51,305 nucleotides of DNA, taken from assembly GCA_040002595.1 (NCBI GenBank), contig JBDUED010000003.1, forward strand, positions 1-51,305. Direction: 5' to 3'. The notes below the pieces were generated by a model that did no database searches, was not told the origin of the DNA, and worked only from the letters and a program-made list of their open reading frames with translations. Of this stretch, positions 43,926 to 51,305 are shown in pieces. Both the position numbers and the translations under genes were made by a program. Positions within the stretch are counted from its first letter, which is position 1. Every line of letters starts with the position of its first letter. Origin of the DNA: Dokdonella_A sp040002595. Its GTDB lineage: Bacteria; Pseudomonadota; Gammaproteobacteria; Xanthomonadales; Rhodanobacteraceae.

Positions 43926-45320
43926 TCACGGGTCAGGGCGCGAAGAATACGCTGCGGCAGCTGACCGAAACCCTATTTCGACACGCAGACCGTGGTGATC
44001 GGGCGGGTCAAGCAGGCGCACGGATGCGCCATGCACATGGGCGATTCGCGTCACGATCGAAAGTCCGAGCCCGCTGCCTTCGCCTGCGGCATCGACACCG
44101 CGCCGAAAACGTTCCAGCATCGACGTGCGCTGCGAGGACGGCAGCCCCGGACCGAAGTCGCTGATCGCAAGCAGGCTGCGTCCATCGCGCAGCGCGATTT
44201 CGATGTCGATGCGTCCATGCTCGAATCCGTAGCGCAGCGCGTTGTCAAGCAGGTTGCGGATCATCGCACGCAAGCCCGGCTCCCAGCCACGCACGCAGCG
44301 CGCCGCGGCATCGATCGAGCGCACGATTTCGATGTCCCTTTCAATCAGGGCACCCCCAAGCGCAGCCAGTTCCTCGTCGACACAATGGCCCAGATCGACG
44401 GGGCCGAAATCATGCGCGCTGGGCGCGTTGTCCCAGCGCGCGAGTTCGAGCATCTGGTTGACGATATGGCGCATGCGCTCCAGCGCGCTGCGCGCTTCGC
44501 CCAATGCAAGGCTTCCAGCGTCCCTGTCTTCGACAGCCAGTGCATTGTCGAGATTGACCAGCGCGCCGGCCAGCGGCGTGCGCAATTCGTGGGCTGCGTT
44601 TGCGGTGAACTGGCGCTCGTTGTCGAGCAGGCAGCGCACGCGACCGAGCAAGGCGTTCAATGCATCCAGCAGCGGCTGGATTTCGGCAGGTGCGCCGGAA
44701 ACGGACAATGGATCAAGTTCATCCGGCGCGCGTGCCTGCAGGTTTCGCGTGACGTCCGCCAGCGGGCGCAAACCGCGGCGCACCGCCCAGCCGATCAGCA
44801 GCGCGAGCAATGGCAGGCCCAGCAACAGCGGGGCCGTATTCTGCAACAGCAAGTCGTGGGCGATTTCTCGCCGGCTGTCGTCGCGTTCGGCCGCGCGGAT
44901 GAATCCCTCGCGAGCCCGCAACGTGAAGACGCGCCAGCGCCTTCCATCCTTGGTGATATCGGAAAATCCACTTGGCGCCGCATTGAATGCGAGGTCCTGC
45001 ATGTCCGCCGTTGCCAGCTGCAAGTGGGCAGGATTGCTCCAGTACTGGAACCCGATTTCTGTTTCGTACGGCGTCGACTGGGGGTCCGCGTCGTTGGGTG
45101 GCAGCCGGCCGACCACCAGCGGCACGTCGGTCATCTTGTCCTTGAAACCGGAATGGGAAAACAGCGTTTCGATCGTGCGCGCGTTCTGCGCCAACCGCGC
45201 GTCGCTGAGTTCGTCGACCTCTTCGACGATCTTCGCGTAGGTCAGCGCGAAGAATGGCAGCGCAACCAGCGCGATGCACGCGAGCGCGAGGAAACTCAGG
45301 CGCCCTTGCAGCGAGCGCAT
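43926..45320 (-). CDS. sensor histidine kinase
   Basis: 464 residues from the ATG at 45320, which shares one base with the regulator stop (TGATG). Two membrane helices (9-28 and 162-180) flank a periplasmic sensor of about 130 residues. A HAMP-like linker precedes the H-box FTANAAHELRTPLAG (His244). N-box NLLDNALRYG, G1 DFGPGLP and G2 GEGSGLGLSIV complete the ATPase. It resembles QseC/PmrB-type kinases. The sensor domain has no obvious metal-binding motif. It probably senses an envelope signal that controls the downstream pump. Confidence 0.93.
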   Translation of the reverse strand: MRSLQGRLSFLALACIALVALPFFALTYAKIVEEVDELSDARLAQNARTIETLFSHSGFKDKMTDVPLVVGRLPPNDADPQSTPYETEIGFQYWSNPAHLQLATADMQDLAFNAAPSGFSDITKDGRRWRVFTLRAREGFIRAAERDDSRREIAHDLLLQNTAPLLLGLPLLALLIGWAVRRGLRPLADVTRNLQARAPDELDPLSVSGAPAEIQPLLDALNALLGRVRCLLDNERQFTANAAHELRTPLAGALVNLDNALAVEDRDAGSLALGEARSALERMRHIVNQMLELARWDNAPSAHDFGPVDLGHCVDEELAALGGALIERDIEIVRSIDAAARCVRGWEPGLRAMIRNLLDNALRYGFEHGRIDIEIALRDGRSLLAISDFGPGLPSSQRTSMLERFRRGVDAAGEGSGLGLSIVTRIAHVHGASVRLLDPPDHHGLRVEIGFRSAAAAYSSRPDP

Positions 45321-45985
45321 CAACGGATCGGCTCCCGCCGCAGCAGATAACCAAGTCCGCGCGCGGTCTTGATCGCATCCGGCTCCATTTTCTTGCGCAG
45401 GCTGTGCACGTGCACTTCGAGCGCGTTGCTCTCGATGCCCTCATCGCCGTAAAGCACGCGCTCGAGAAACTCGCGCGTGGCCACCCGGCCTGCGCGTTCG
45501 GCGAGCGTGCGCAGGAGCAGGAATTCCATTCGCGAAAGGTCCAGCCGCCGCCCCGCATAGCTCGCACTATTGTCGACCGTATCGATGACCAGCGGGCCGA
45601 CTTCCAGTTGCGCGCTCGCCGCACCATGCGTGCGCCGATGCAACGCGCGCAATCGCGCAGCCAGTTCGTCCAGTTCAAACGGCTTGACCAGATAATCGTC
45701 GGCGCCCGAGTCGAGACCTGCAACGCGTTCGACCAGGCTGTCGCGCGCAGTAATGACCAGGACCGGCGTTACGATGCCCGCTTGTCGCAGCAGTCGCAAG
45801 ACTTCGATGCCGTCGATCTTTGGCAGGCCCAGATCAAGCAGCACTACATCGAACAGGCCGCCCTTCGCCTCGTCAAGCGCGGCACTTCCATCAGTCACCC
45901 ATTTCGACGTGTAAGTCCAGCGTGCGAGCGCCGTCTCGATGCCGCGCCCGAGCTGGATATCGTCCTCGGCGATCAAAATGTGCAT
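45320..45985 (-). CDS. OmpR-family response regulator (QseB/PmrA-like)
   Basis: 221 residues from the ATG at 45985. Receiver domain: acidic EDD (8-10), phosphoacceptor Asp51 in VVLLDLGLPKIDG, Thr/Lys switch residues ITARDS and DYLVKPFE. Winged-helix output domain: LDLSRMEFLLLRTLAERAGRV, then SNALEVHVHSLRKKM and TARGLGYLL. It is the first gene of the operon ending in the RND pump. A CTTAG-N6-CTTAA direct repeat upstream matches the spacing bound by PmrA/QseB relatives. Confidence 0.95.
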   Translation of the reverse strand: MHILIAEDDIQLGRGIETALARWTYTSKWVTDGSAALDEAKGGLFDVVLLDLGLPKIDGIEVLRLLRQAGIVTPVLVITARDSLVERVAGLDSGADDYLVKPFELDELAARLRALHRRTHGAASAQLEVGPLVIDTVDNSASYAGRRLDLSRMEFLLLRTLAERAGRVATREFLERVLYGDEGIESNALEVHVHSLRKKMEPDAIKTARGLGYLLRREPIR

Positions 45986-46091
45986 GGCGGAACCCTCGCG
46001 TAAACGATTGTCGCAATGTCGGCGGACATCGGCATCAGGCATTGCGATCGTCCGATCGTGGACGGCGGTGACGCGAGCGTACCGATGGCAG

Positions 46092-46107
46092 CTTAGGGAT
46101 TTCTTAA
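46092..46107 (-). promoter_or_regulatory. candidate PmrA/QseB-like direct repeat
   Basis: CTTAG (46092-46096) and CTTAA (46103-46107) are 11 bases apart, like the CTTAAG-N5-CTTAAG half-sites of PmrA/QseB-type regulators. They lie about 107-122 bases before the regulator start codon. Autoregulation is inferred. Confidence 0.4.
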
Positions 46108-46137
46108 CCACGTCGGACGTTGCCGCCCTTGCGCTGC

Positions 46138-48096
46138 TCAATGCGCGGCGGCGTCGCTGCGCGCCAGCGCCCCGCGCACGAGGCGCGCCAGCAGATGCTC
46201 ACGCAAGGAAAGCGCGTGTCCCCTCAGTCCGAGCCGATCCAGACACGCGCCTTCTTGAGCACTGCGTCCAGGAAATGCAAGTGCGCCGAATAACGCAGGC
46301 CAGCGTCGGCGACTGCCGACGTGCTGTTTCAACCACAGCAAGGCCGGCAGCAGGCGCTGCTCGACCGCATTGAATTCACTGCCGAACGGGAAGCGAGGCA
46401 GCAGCGTGCGCGCTGCATCCGCTGTCATCGCGGCAGCAATCCGGGAGGGAAGATTGCGCCGCCACGCGTCGGGCACCTTGAAATCCAGTGGCAGTTTCAT
46501 GCTGTGCATCGCGTCGGCGACAAGCCCGTCGATGAAGCGCGCATCGCTGATCGCAAGCATCGCGCGCACGCAGGCTTCATCGGTCTTTCCGCGCAGATCA
46601 GCAATGCCGTATTCGGTAATGTAGATGTCGCGCAGGTGACGCGGGATCGTGGTGTGTGCGTAGTTCCAGCGGATGTTCGATTCGACGCGACCGGCGTTGT
46701 CGCGGGTCGCGCGCAACAGCAACACCGAACGACCGCCGTCGAGTGCGTGCGCCATCGCGACAAAATTGTATTGGCCGCCGACCCCGCTGACCACGCGTTC
46801 GTCCGCGAGCGCGTCGGAGGCACACGCACCAAGCGCGGTCGCAATCATGCAGGTGTTGAAGAAACGCGCATCGCGGCGTTGCAAAGAGTCGAGTTGCTCG
46901 CGACCGCCGTAAAGCTGGTTGACGTCGGATACGCGGCTCATCAACAGGCCGGCGTAATCGTCGCCTTCCAGTTCGCGCAGCCACGCATAAAATTCCTTCG
47001 AACCGAGGAAAAATGCGCCCTTGAGGTAATGACCAGCGCGCAGGCACGCCGGATCGACAGCGCGGCCAGCATCCAGTGCGCACTGCACGCCGATGTCATC
47101 GTAGACCTTTCGCGTCAGAATGCCCGCCCGGCGCAGATGCATGAAGCCGTCCATGATCATCTCGCTGGCGCCGTAAAGGCCGCTGGTGAACGGATCGAGG
47201 CCGCCATCCGTCGCGATGAGCGGATCCATTGCCGGATCGCTCCCGCGCAGTGAGCGAAGCAGACCCAGGTAATCTGCGTTGCGTCGGTGGCGCAGCAGCA
47301 ACGCATGCACGATAGCGTCCGACAACGTGCCAATCCCGATCTGCAGCGTGCCGCCGTCGCGCACCAGCGTGCTCGCGTGCAGGCCGATCGCGTATTCGAC
47401 CGAATCGAGCGCATTGCGCGGCAGCGCGAACAGTGGCTGTTTCGCAGCGCCCTCCTCGATCATCCCATCGAAAAAATCCGCCGCGACTTCCGCGTCACCA
47501 CCCAGAAACGGCAGATCCGGGTGGATCACCGCGATCATCAGCGGGCGCGATTTTCCACGCGCCACGATCGCGTCGAGCAAATCGAGCGTGACATCCGGAT
47601 TGCACGACAGGCTGTAAAGCGCGTTGGCGCCGCTGCCGCGCCGGGCGATGAGGTGCACAATCGCATGCACGGGCTCGCCGTCGGCAAGATCCCGCGCCAC
47701 CTGGGTGTAATTGATGCTCGCGTAGTCGCATTGCGCACGCGATGACCGCAGCATTGCCCCCGATTGGAAATAAAATTCCTGGATCCGTACATTGGCGGCC
47801 AGCCGGTTCGCCTTGAGGTCGACGACGTAGTCCAGACGCGGATAATCGGGGCCGAACTGGCGCGCAAGAAAGGGTTCGAGAAAACGCCGTTCAAGATCGC
47901 TACCCGCTTGCGGCGGATCAAGCGACAGCGCGGTGTAGATCGTCAACGTGCGCGCGGAGTCCGCTTTGACGCGTCGATACAACGTGTTCAGCAAATGGTT
48001 GGGTTTGCCGAGCCCAAGCGGCGCCGCAATGGCACAATGCGCGCCGGCCCGATCAAGAATCAGGTCGACCGCCGCATCGAGCGATGAGATGCGCAC
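46138..48096 (-). CDS. acetyl-CoA hydrolase/transferase family protein
   Basis: 652 residues from the GTG at 48096, which has GGGGA six bases upstream; the longer open frame (to 48636) is antisense to a sigma factor gene. The C-terminal half carries the family signature: VVSGVGGQYNFVAMAHALD and ITEYGIADLRGKTDEA, followed by a RFPFGSEF tail. The N-terminal half has the first alpha/beta CoA-transferase fold (LNTLYRRVKADSARTLTIYT). The reaction is CoA thioester hydrolysis or transfer, possibly acetyl-CoA with acetate or succinate. Larger than the classic 500-residue enzyme, but similar to long gammaproteobacterial members. Confidence 0.88.
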   Translation of the reverse strand: MRISSLDAAVDLILDRAGAHCAIAAPLGLGKPNHLLNTLYRRVKADSARTLTIYTALSLDPPQAGSDLERRFLEPFLARQFGPDYPRLDYVVDLKANRLAANVRIQEFYFQSGAMLRSSRAQCDYASINYTQVARDLADGEPVHAIVHLIARRGSGANALYSLSCNPDVTLDLLDAIVARGKSRPLMIAVIHPDLPFLGGDAEVAADFFDGMIEEGAAKQPLFALPRNALDSVEYAIGLHASTLVRDGGTLQIGIGTLSDAIVHALLLRHRRNADYLGLLRSLRGSDPAMDPLIATDGGLDPFTSGLYGASEMIMDGFMHLRRAGILTRKVYDDIGVQCALDAGRAVDPACLRAGHYLKGAFFLGSKEFYAWLRELEGDDYAGLLMSRVSDVNQLYGGREQLDSLQRRDARFFNTCMIATALGACASDALADERVVSGVGGQYNFVAMAHALDGGRSVLLLRATRDNAGRVESNIRWNYAHTTIPRHLRDIYITEYGIADLRGKTDEACVRAMLAISDARFIDGLVADAMHSMKLPLDFKVPDAWRRNLPSRIAAAMTADAARTLLPRFPFGSEFNAVEQRLLPALLWLKQHVGSRRRWPALFGALAFPGRSAQEGACLDRLGLRGHALSLREHLLARLVRGALARSDAAAH

Positions 48097-48252
48097 TCGT
48101 CTTCCCCGCCAATCCGCTGAGGCGCCTTTATGGCGCAGATCGCCTCCGGCAGGCAAGCGCGCGCCAACCTGACCCCGGCAAACGCGCTGTTGCGTTGCAT
48201 CGTCCTGATCGTGCCCATCGCCCGCCAGCGTGCTTTGCCTTAACCTCCACCC

Positions 48253-48804
48253 ATGGGGGCCGACAAGACAGACGAGGAATTGATGCTCGCATACGCCGAA
48301 GGCGACTTGCTCGCTTTCGAAATGCTCTATTCGCGCCACCGCGGCTTGCTGTACCGATTTCTGTTGCGTGGCCTGCGCCATCGCGCCGACGCCGATGAGC
48401 TGTTCCAGGAAACCTGGAGCCGGCTGATTGCCGCGCGCGAGCGCTACCGGCCCGACGCGAAATTCACGACCTGGCTGTTGCAAATCGCACACAACCTGAT
48501 CATTGATCGATTCCGTCGTCAGCGTCCGCAAGTGTCCGCTGAAGAAGCCGATACAGTACTGCGAAATCTCGACGCGCCCGAATCGGAACAACCCGATCAT
48601 GCGCTGAGCGAGTTTGAGCAACGCCGGCGTTTGCAACTCGCGCTGGAAGATCTGCCAGACGAACAGAGGGTCGCTTTTCTGCTGCGCATCGAAGGAGGCC
48701 TCGGGCTCGATGAAATCGGTGCGATAACGGGGGTTGGACGCGAGACAGTGAAATCACGCTTGCGCTACGCGTTGGCACGCATCCGCGCGCGGTTTGCGAC
48801 ATGA
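48253..48804 (+). CDS. ECF RNA polymerase sigma factor
   Basis: 183 residues. Region 2: LLAFEMLYSRHRGLLYRFL, ADELFQETWSRLIAARERY, FTTWLLQIAHNLIIDRFRR. Region 4: LEDLPDEQRVAFLLRIEGGL, DEIGAITGVGRETVKSRLRY. No strong SD is seen before the ATG. The stop overlaps the next gene's start (ATGA), and that gene has one membrane helix with a cytoplasmic N-terminus, so the pair looks like sigma/anti-sigma. It diverges from the CoA transferase gene. Confidence 0.93.
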   Translation: MGADKTDEELMLAYAEGDLLAFEMLYSRHRGLLYRFLLRGLRHRADADELFQETWSRLIAARERYRPDAKFTTWLLQIAHNLIIDRFRRQRPQVSAEEADTVLRNLDAPESEQPDHALSEFEQRRRLQLALEDLPDEQRVAFLLRIEGGLGLDEIGAITGVGRETVKSRLRYALARIRARFAT

Positions 48805-49655
48805 CCATGCCGCGCGACAACCACCAGGATCTGGATCGCTTGCTCGACAGCGGCAGCGGCGACCTCGGCGACTTGTATCGACGCCTGCCACGCATGGAGC
48901 CGCCGCGACGCCTCGACCGCGCGGTGCTGGGTGAAGCTGCGCGTGCCGTGCGCGGGCGCCCGCCGCGGCGTCATCGATGGATGGTGGGACTCGGCTCCGC
49001 TGCAGGTCTTGTGCTCGCGGCCGGCGTTGCGTGGCATGTTGGTCAAGACGCCTTGCGCCAGCAATCGCCCAATTCGGCCCAGCGCGGCATGATTGTGGTG
49101 CCAGTCGAACCGATCACCGAAACTCGGCGCAAGCGCGCACCCCCGAGTGAAACGAAAGAGGCAGCGCCCATTTCGCCACCACAGACCACCCCGACTGCGG
49201 CGAAGCCGGGTTTATCGCGCAAAGCGGAAGCGCGTCCTGTGGCGAAACCTGCGCCCACACCACCGGCATCTGCAGCAGCTCCGCCACCGACCGCCTCACC
49301 GGCAGTAGAACCTGATCCGTTTCCAGCCGAATCGCGCATGCGCGACGAGACCGCAACGTCTGCCGGCGCAGCGGCAATGCAGGCTGAGCAGGATGCTGCT
49401 GCCAAAAACGAACCTGCAGCCGCGGCGCTGAAGCAACCCGAATCAAAACGTGTGCGTACGGAAGCGCCGCCAGCACCATTGAGTTCGGTCGAGCTGCGAC
49501 GCGACATGCAGCTCGCACCCGACGATTGGCTCGCACATATCGAACAACTTTTGCACCAAGGCCGGCGTCAGCAAGCAATCGAAAGCCTGCGCCTGTTCCA
49601 GCACGTGTACCCAAACCGTCCATTGCCACCAAATTTGCATGCGCTTGACCACTAG
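48801..49655 (+). CDS. putative anti-sigma factor with disordered periplasmic linker
   Basis: 284 residues. The cytoplasmic N-terminus (1-58) has DRLLDSGSGDLGDLYRRLP and a positive patch RGRPPRRHRW before one membrane helix (60-80). A long Pro/Ala/Lys/Thr-rich linker (about 110-225) leads to a C-terminal helical domain of about 55 residues (SSVELRRDMQLAPDDWLAHI, EQLLHQGRRQQAIESLRLF, then VYPNRPLPP). There is no zinc-binding HxxxCxxC of classic anti-sigma factors, so inhibition is inferred only from the ATGA coupling and topology. The tail may contact an envelope ligand. Confidence 0.75.
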   Translation: MTMPRDNHQDLDRLLDSGSGDLGDLYRRLPRMEPPRRLDRAVLGEAARAVRGRPPRRHRWMVGLGSAAGLVLAAGVAWHVGQDALRQQSPNSAQRGMIVVPVEPITETRRKRAPPSETKEAAPISPPQTTPTAAKPGLSRKAEARPVAKPAPTPPASAAAPPPTASPAVEPDPFPAESRMRDETATSAGAAAMQAEQDAAAKNEPAAAALKQPESKRVRTEAPPAPLSSVELRRDMQLAPDDWLAHIEQLLHQGRRQQAIESLRLFQHVYPNRPLPPNLHALDH

Positions 49656-49821
49656 TTCCGCGTATCGATTGCAATGGGCTTCATGAGCAGGCCGGACGCG
49701 CTTGCGATGGCGGGAGTGCCGGATGCAAGTTGCCGACTGTCACGCACGTTGGACCTGGACCGGTCGTAACGCCGATATGCCGGCAGACGCCACGCAATCA
49801 CGCACCGTTAAACTCGGGAGC

Positions 49822-50415
49822 ATGAGCGACATGCATACCCTGCGCGGCCACGCACATTTGCAGCAGGACATCCGCAAGAGTCGTTTTCTGGCACAGGCCG
49901 CGCCGGTCGAAGACGCGGATGCCGCTCTCGCATTCATCGCGCGGGTCAGCACCCGCGACGCGAGCCACAATTGCTGGGCCTGGCGCATCGACGCCAACTA
50001 TCGCTACACCGATGATGGCGAGCCCGGCGGTAGTGCGGGGCGGCCGATCCTCGCCGCTATCGAGGGCCAGAATCTTGATCGCGTCGTCGTTGTCGTCGCG
50101 CGCTGGTTTGGCGGCGTCAAGCTCGGCATTGGCGGTCTGGTGCGAGCCTATGGCGGCTGCGCGGCCGAGTGCCTGCGTGCGGCCGACAAAATCCTCCTGG
50201 TCGAGCGCGTGCGCGCCTGCATCCGTTGCGATTTTTCGGTCGCACCGGTGATTTATGCACGGCTGCGCGAATTCGATGCGGTCCGGCATGCGGAGCGCTC
50301 GACCGTCGACGGCGTCGAACTCGATGTCGATGTGGCCGTCGGCCACCTGGAGGCACTTGCCGCATTCGTGCGCGATCTGACCCGCGGACGTGGATCGCTC
50401 GCTGTCGCGCCTTGA
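49822..50415 (+). CDS. YigZ/IMPACT family protein
   Basis: 197 residues from the ATG at 49822; the ATG at 49831 has better SD spacing. Family blocks: IRKSRFLAQAAPVED, SHNCWAWRIDANYRYTDDGE, PGGSAGRPILAAIEGQNLD and VVARWFGGVKLGIGGLVRAYG. An N-terminal UPF0029 domain is followed by the ferredoxin-like C-terminal domain. The eukaryotic relative IMPACT modulates Gcn2; the bacterial role is not settled. It is 52 bases upstream of an ABC exporter gene on the same strand. Confidence 0.92.
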   Translation: MSDMHTLRGHAHLQQDIRKSRFLAQAAPVEDADAALAFIARVSTRDASHNCWAWRIDANYRYTDDGEPGGSAGRPILAAIEGQNLDRVVVVVARWFGGVKLGIGGLVRAYGGCAAECLRAADKILLVERVRACIRCDFSVAPVIYARLREFDAVRHAERSTVDGVELDVDVAVGHLEALAAFVRDLTRGRGSLAVAP

Positions 50416-50467
50416 ACGTCCACTACGCGCCCACACGTCTTTGCGACTTCGCCCGTACACTGCGCCG

Positions 50468-51305
50468 ATGACCGATACAACCACCGCTTCTCCGCGCAAG
50501 ATTCAATCGTTGCGCCGCTTGCTGCCGTTTCTCAAACCCTATCGCGGCCTGATCGCCGGATGGCTCGGCTTTCTCGCCCTGTCGTCAGCCGCAACGTTGA
50601 CCTTGCCACAAGCCGTGCGCGTGATGATCGACAATGGCTTTACCCAGGCCAACTCCGCCGCGATCAATGCAAGTTTTCTCGGCCTGTTCGGGGTTGCCGC
50701 GGTGCTTGCAGTCGCGACTGCAGCGCGGTTTTTCTTTGTCAGTCTGCTCGGCGAGCGCGTCGCCGCGGACTTGCGCCGTCGCCTCTACGATCACCTATTG
50801 ACACTGGATCAGACGTTTTACGAAACCACGCGCACCGGCGAACTGGTTTCGCGTCTGGCTGCGGATACCGAGCTGGTGCAGACGGTGGTCGGCTCGACCT
50901 TGTCGATCGCGCTGCGCAGCGTAGTCACTTTGATCGGCGGATTCGTCGCAATGATTCTCACCAGTCCGCGTCTGGCCGGTTTCACCGTGTTGGTGATTCC
51001 CGCAGTGGTGTTGCCGATCGTGGTGTTCGGTCGACGCGTCACGCGGCTCTCGCGCGAAAGCCAGGACCGCATTGCGGATGCTTCCGCGATTGCTGCCGAA
51101 GCGCTCAACGCGGTGCACACGGTGCAGGCCTATACCCGCGAACCCGAGGAATCCGCGCGCTACGCAAACGCCGTCATGCGCGCGTTCGCGACTGCCCGCA
51201 AGCGCATCTCGATGACCGGCACGCTTACCGCGTTGGTCATCGTACTGACATTCGGCGCGATCACGCTGGTGCTGTGGATGGGCGCCAAAGCGGTGATTGC
51301 CGGCA
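50468..51305 (+). CDS. ABC exporter, N-terminal transmembrane part (truncated by window)
   Basis: Only the first 279 residues are present; the gene runs off the end. It begins MTDTTTASPRKIQSLRRLLP. Several membrane helices are visible, and the intracellular segments ERVAADLRRRLYDHLLTLD, FYETTRTGELVSRLAADTEL and IADASAIAAEALNAVHTVQA, then YTREPEE, are characteristic of type IV (MsbA/LmrA-like) exporters. The nucleotide-binding domain must lie downstream. Substrate unknown. Confidence 0.92.
   Translation, partial: MTDTTTASPRKIQSLRRLLPFLKPYRGLIAGWLGFLALSSAATLTLPQAVRVMIDNGFTQANSAAINASFLGLFGVAAVLAVATAARFFFVSLLGERVAADLRRRLYDHLLTLDQTFYETTRTGELVSRLAADTELVQTVVGSTLSIALRSVVTLIGGFVAMILTSPRLAGFTVLVIPAVVLPIVVFGRRVTRLSRESQDRIADASAIAAEALNAVHTVQAYTREPEESARYANAVMRAFATARKRISMTGTLTALVIVLTFGAITLVLWMGAKAVIAG

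Noticed and set aside
48097..48636. N-terminal extension of the CoA hydrolase/transferase
   Set aside because: It would be antisense to the ECF sigma gene; the GTG at 48096 has a proper SD and matches the start of the fold.
1..51305. CRISPR arrays, IS elements, prophage genes, tRNA or rRNA genes
   Set aside because: No regularly spaced repeats, transposase, integrase or phage structural motifs, or tRNA-like cloverleaf with a T-loop, were seen in the intergenic regions.

Overview
The window is GC-rich, densely coded DNA from a bacterial chromosome. The gene families and their variants suggest a gammaproteobacterium of the Lysobacterales (Xanthomonadales), probably Rhodanobacteraceae-like: DbpA, a PA4780-type RIO kinase, DUF1415, YaeQ, an IPTL-CTERM-type surface protein, a secreted protein ending in a DGFE tail, and a TGTGA-N6-TCACA CRP/Clp-like site. 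That placement is inference. I see no rRNA, tRNA, IS element, CRISPR array or prophage gene.

Layout. 1-278: 3' end of a multicopper oxidase. 524-3318: an ATP-grasp-like protein, an alpha/beta-hydrolase lipoprotein and a small helical protein. 3605-8004: an atypical zinc-ribbon SDR, then an MBOAT/SGNH-like pair for extracytoplasmic O-acylation. 8089-15482: housekeeping genes, namely a 34-aa Lys-rich protein, a SnoaL-like protein, DUF1415-dbpA, RIO kinase, ykgJ-yaeQ-HI0933 and an RluA-type pseudouridine synthase. 15628-20425: four secreted proteins on the minus strand (VCBS lipoprotein, P-domain protein, two tandem paralogues) behind hutI. hutI and hutF diverge (20565-23483). 23506-26409: an NPP-type phosphodiesterase, a cysteine-dioxygenase-like cupin and an orphan ECF sigma factor.

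26743-33538 is the most distinctive block: ECF sigma factor, 4-TM DUF6789-like protein, VTT (TVP38)-flavoprotein disulfide reductase fusion, ArsS, ArsM and two arsenosugar-type glycosyltransferases. The last four genes overlap or nearly abut. This looks like a complete arsenosugar cassette carrying its own sigma factor and a membrane-tethered reductase.

34856-37030: a secreted beta-helix/Ig-like protein with an APTL variant of the IPTL-CTERM sorting signal. 37223-45985 (minus strand): a compact operon, response regulator - histidine kinase - YncE-like beta-propeller - TolC - lipoprotein adaptor - RND pump, mostly joined by stop/start overlaps, with a CTTAG-N6-CTTAA direct repeat upstream. 46138-51305: a CoA hydrolase/transferase, an ECF sigma/anti-sigma-like pair, a YigZ protein and the 5' part of an ABC exporter.

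Without database searches, names rest on recognised motifs and remembered family sequences. Starts were chosen from start codons, Shine-Dalgarno (SD) spacing and overlaps, and doubtful ones are flagged.
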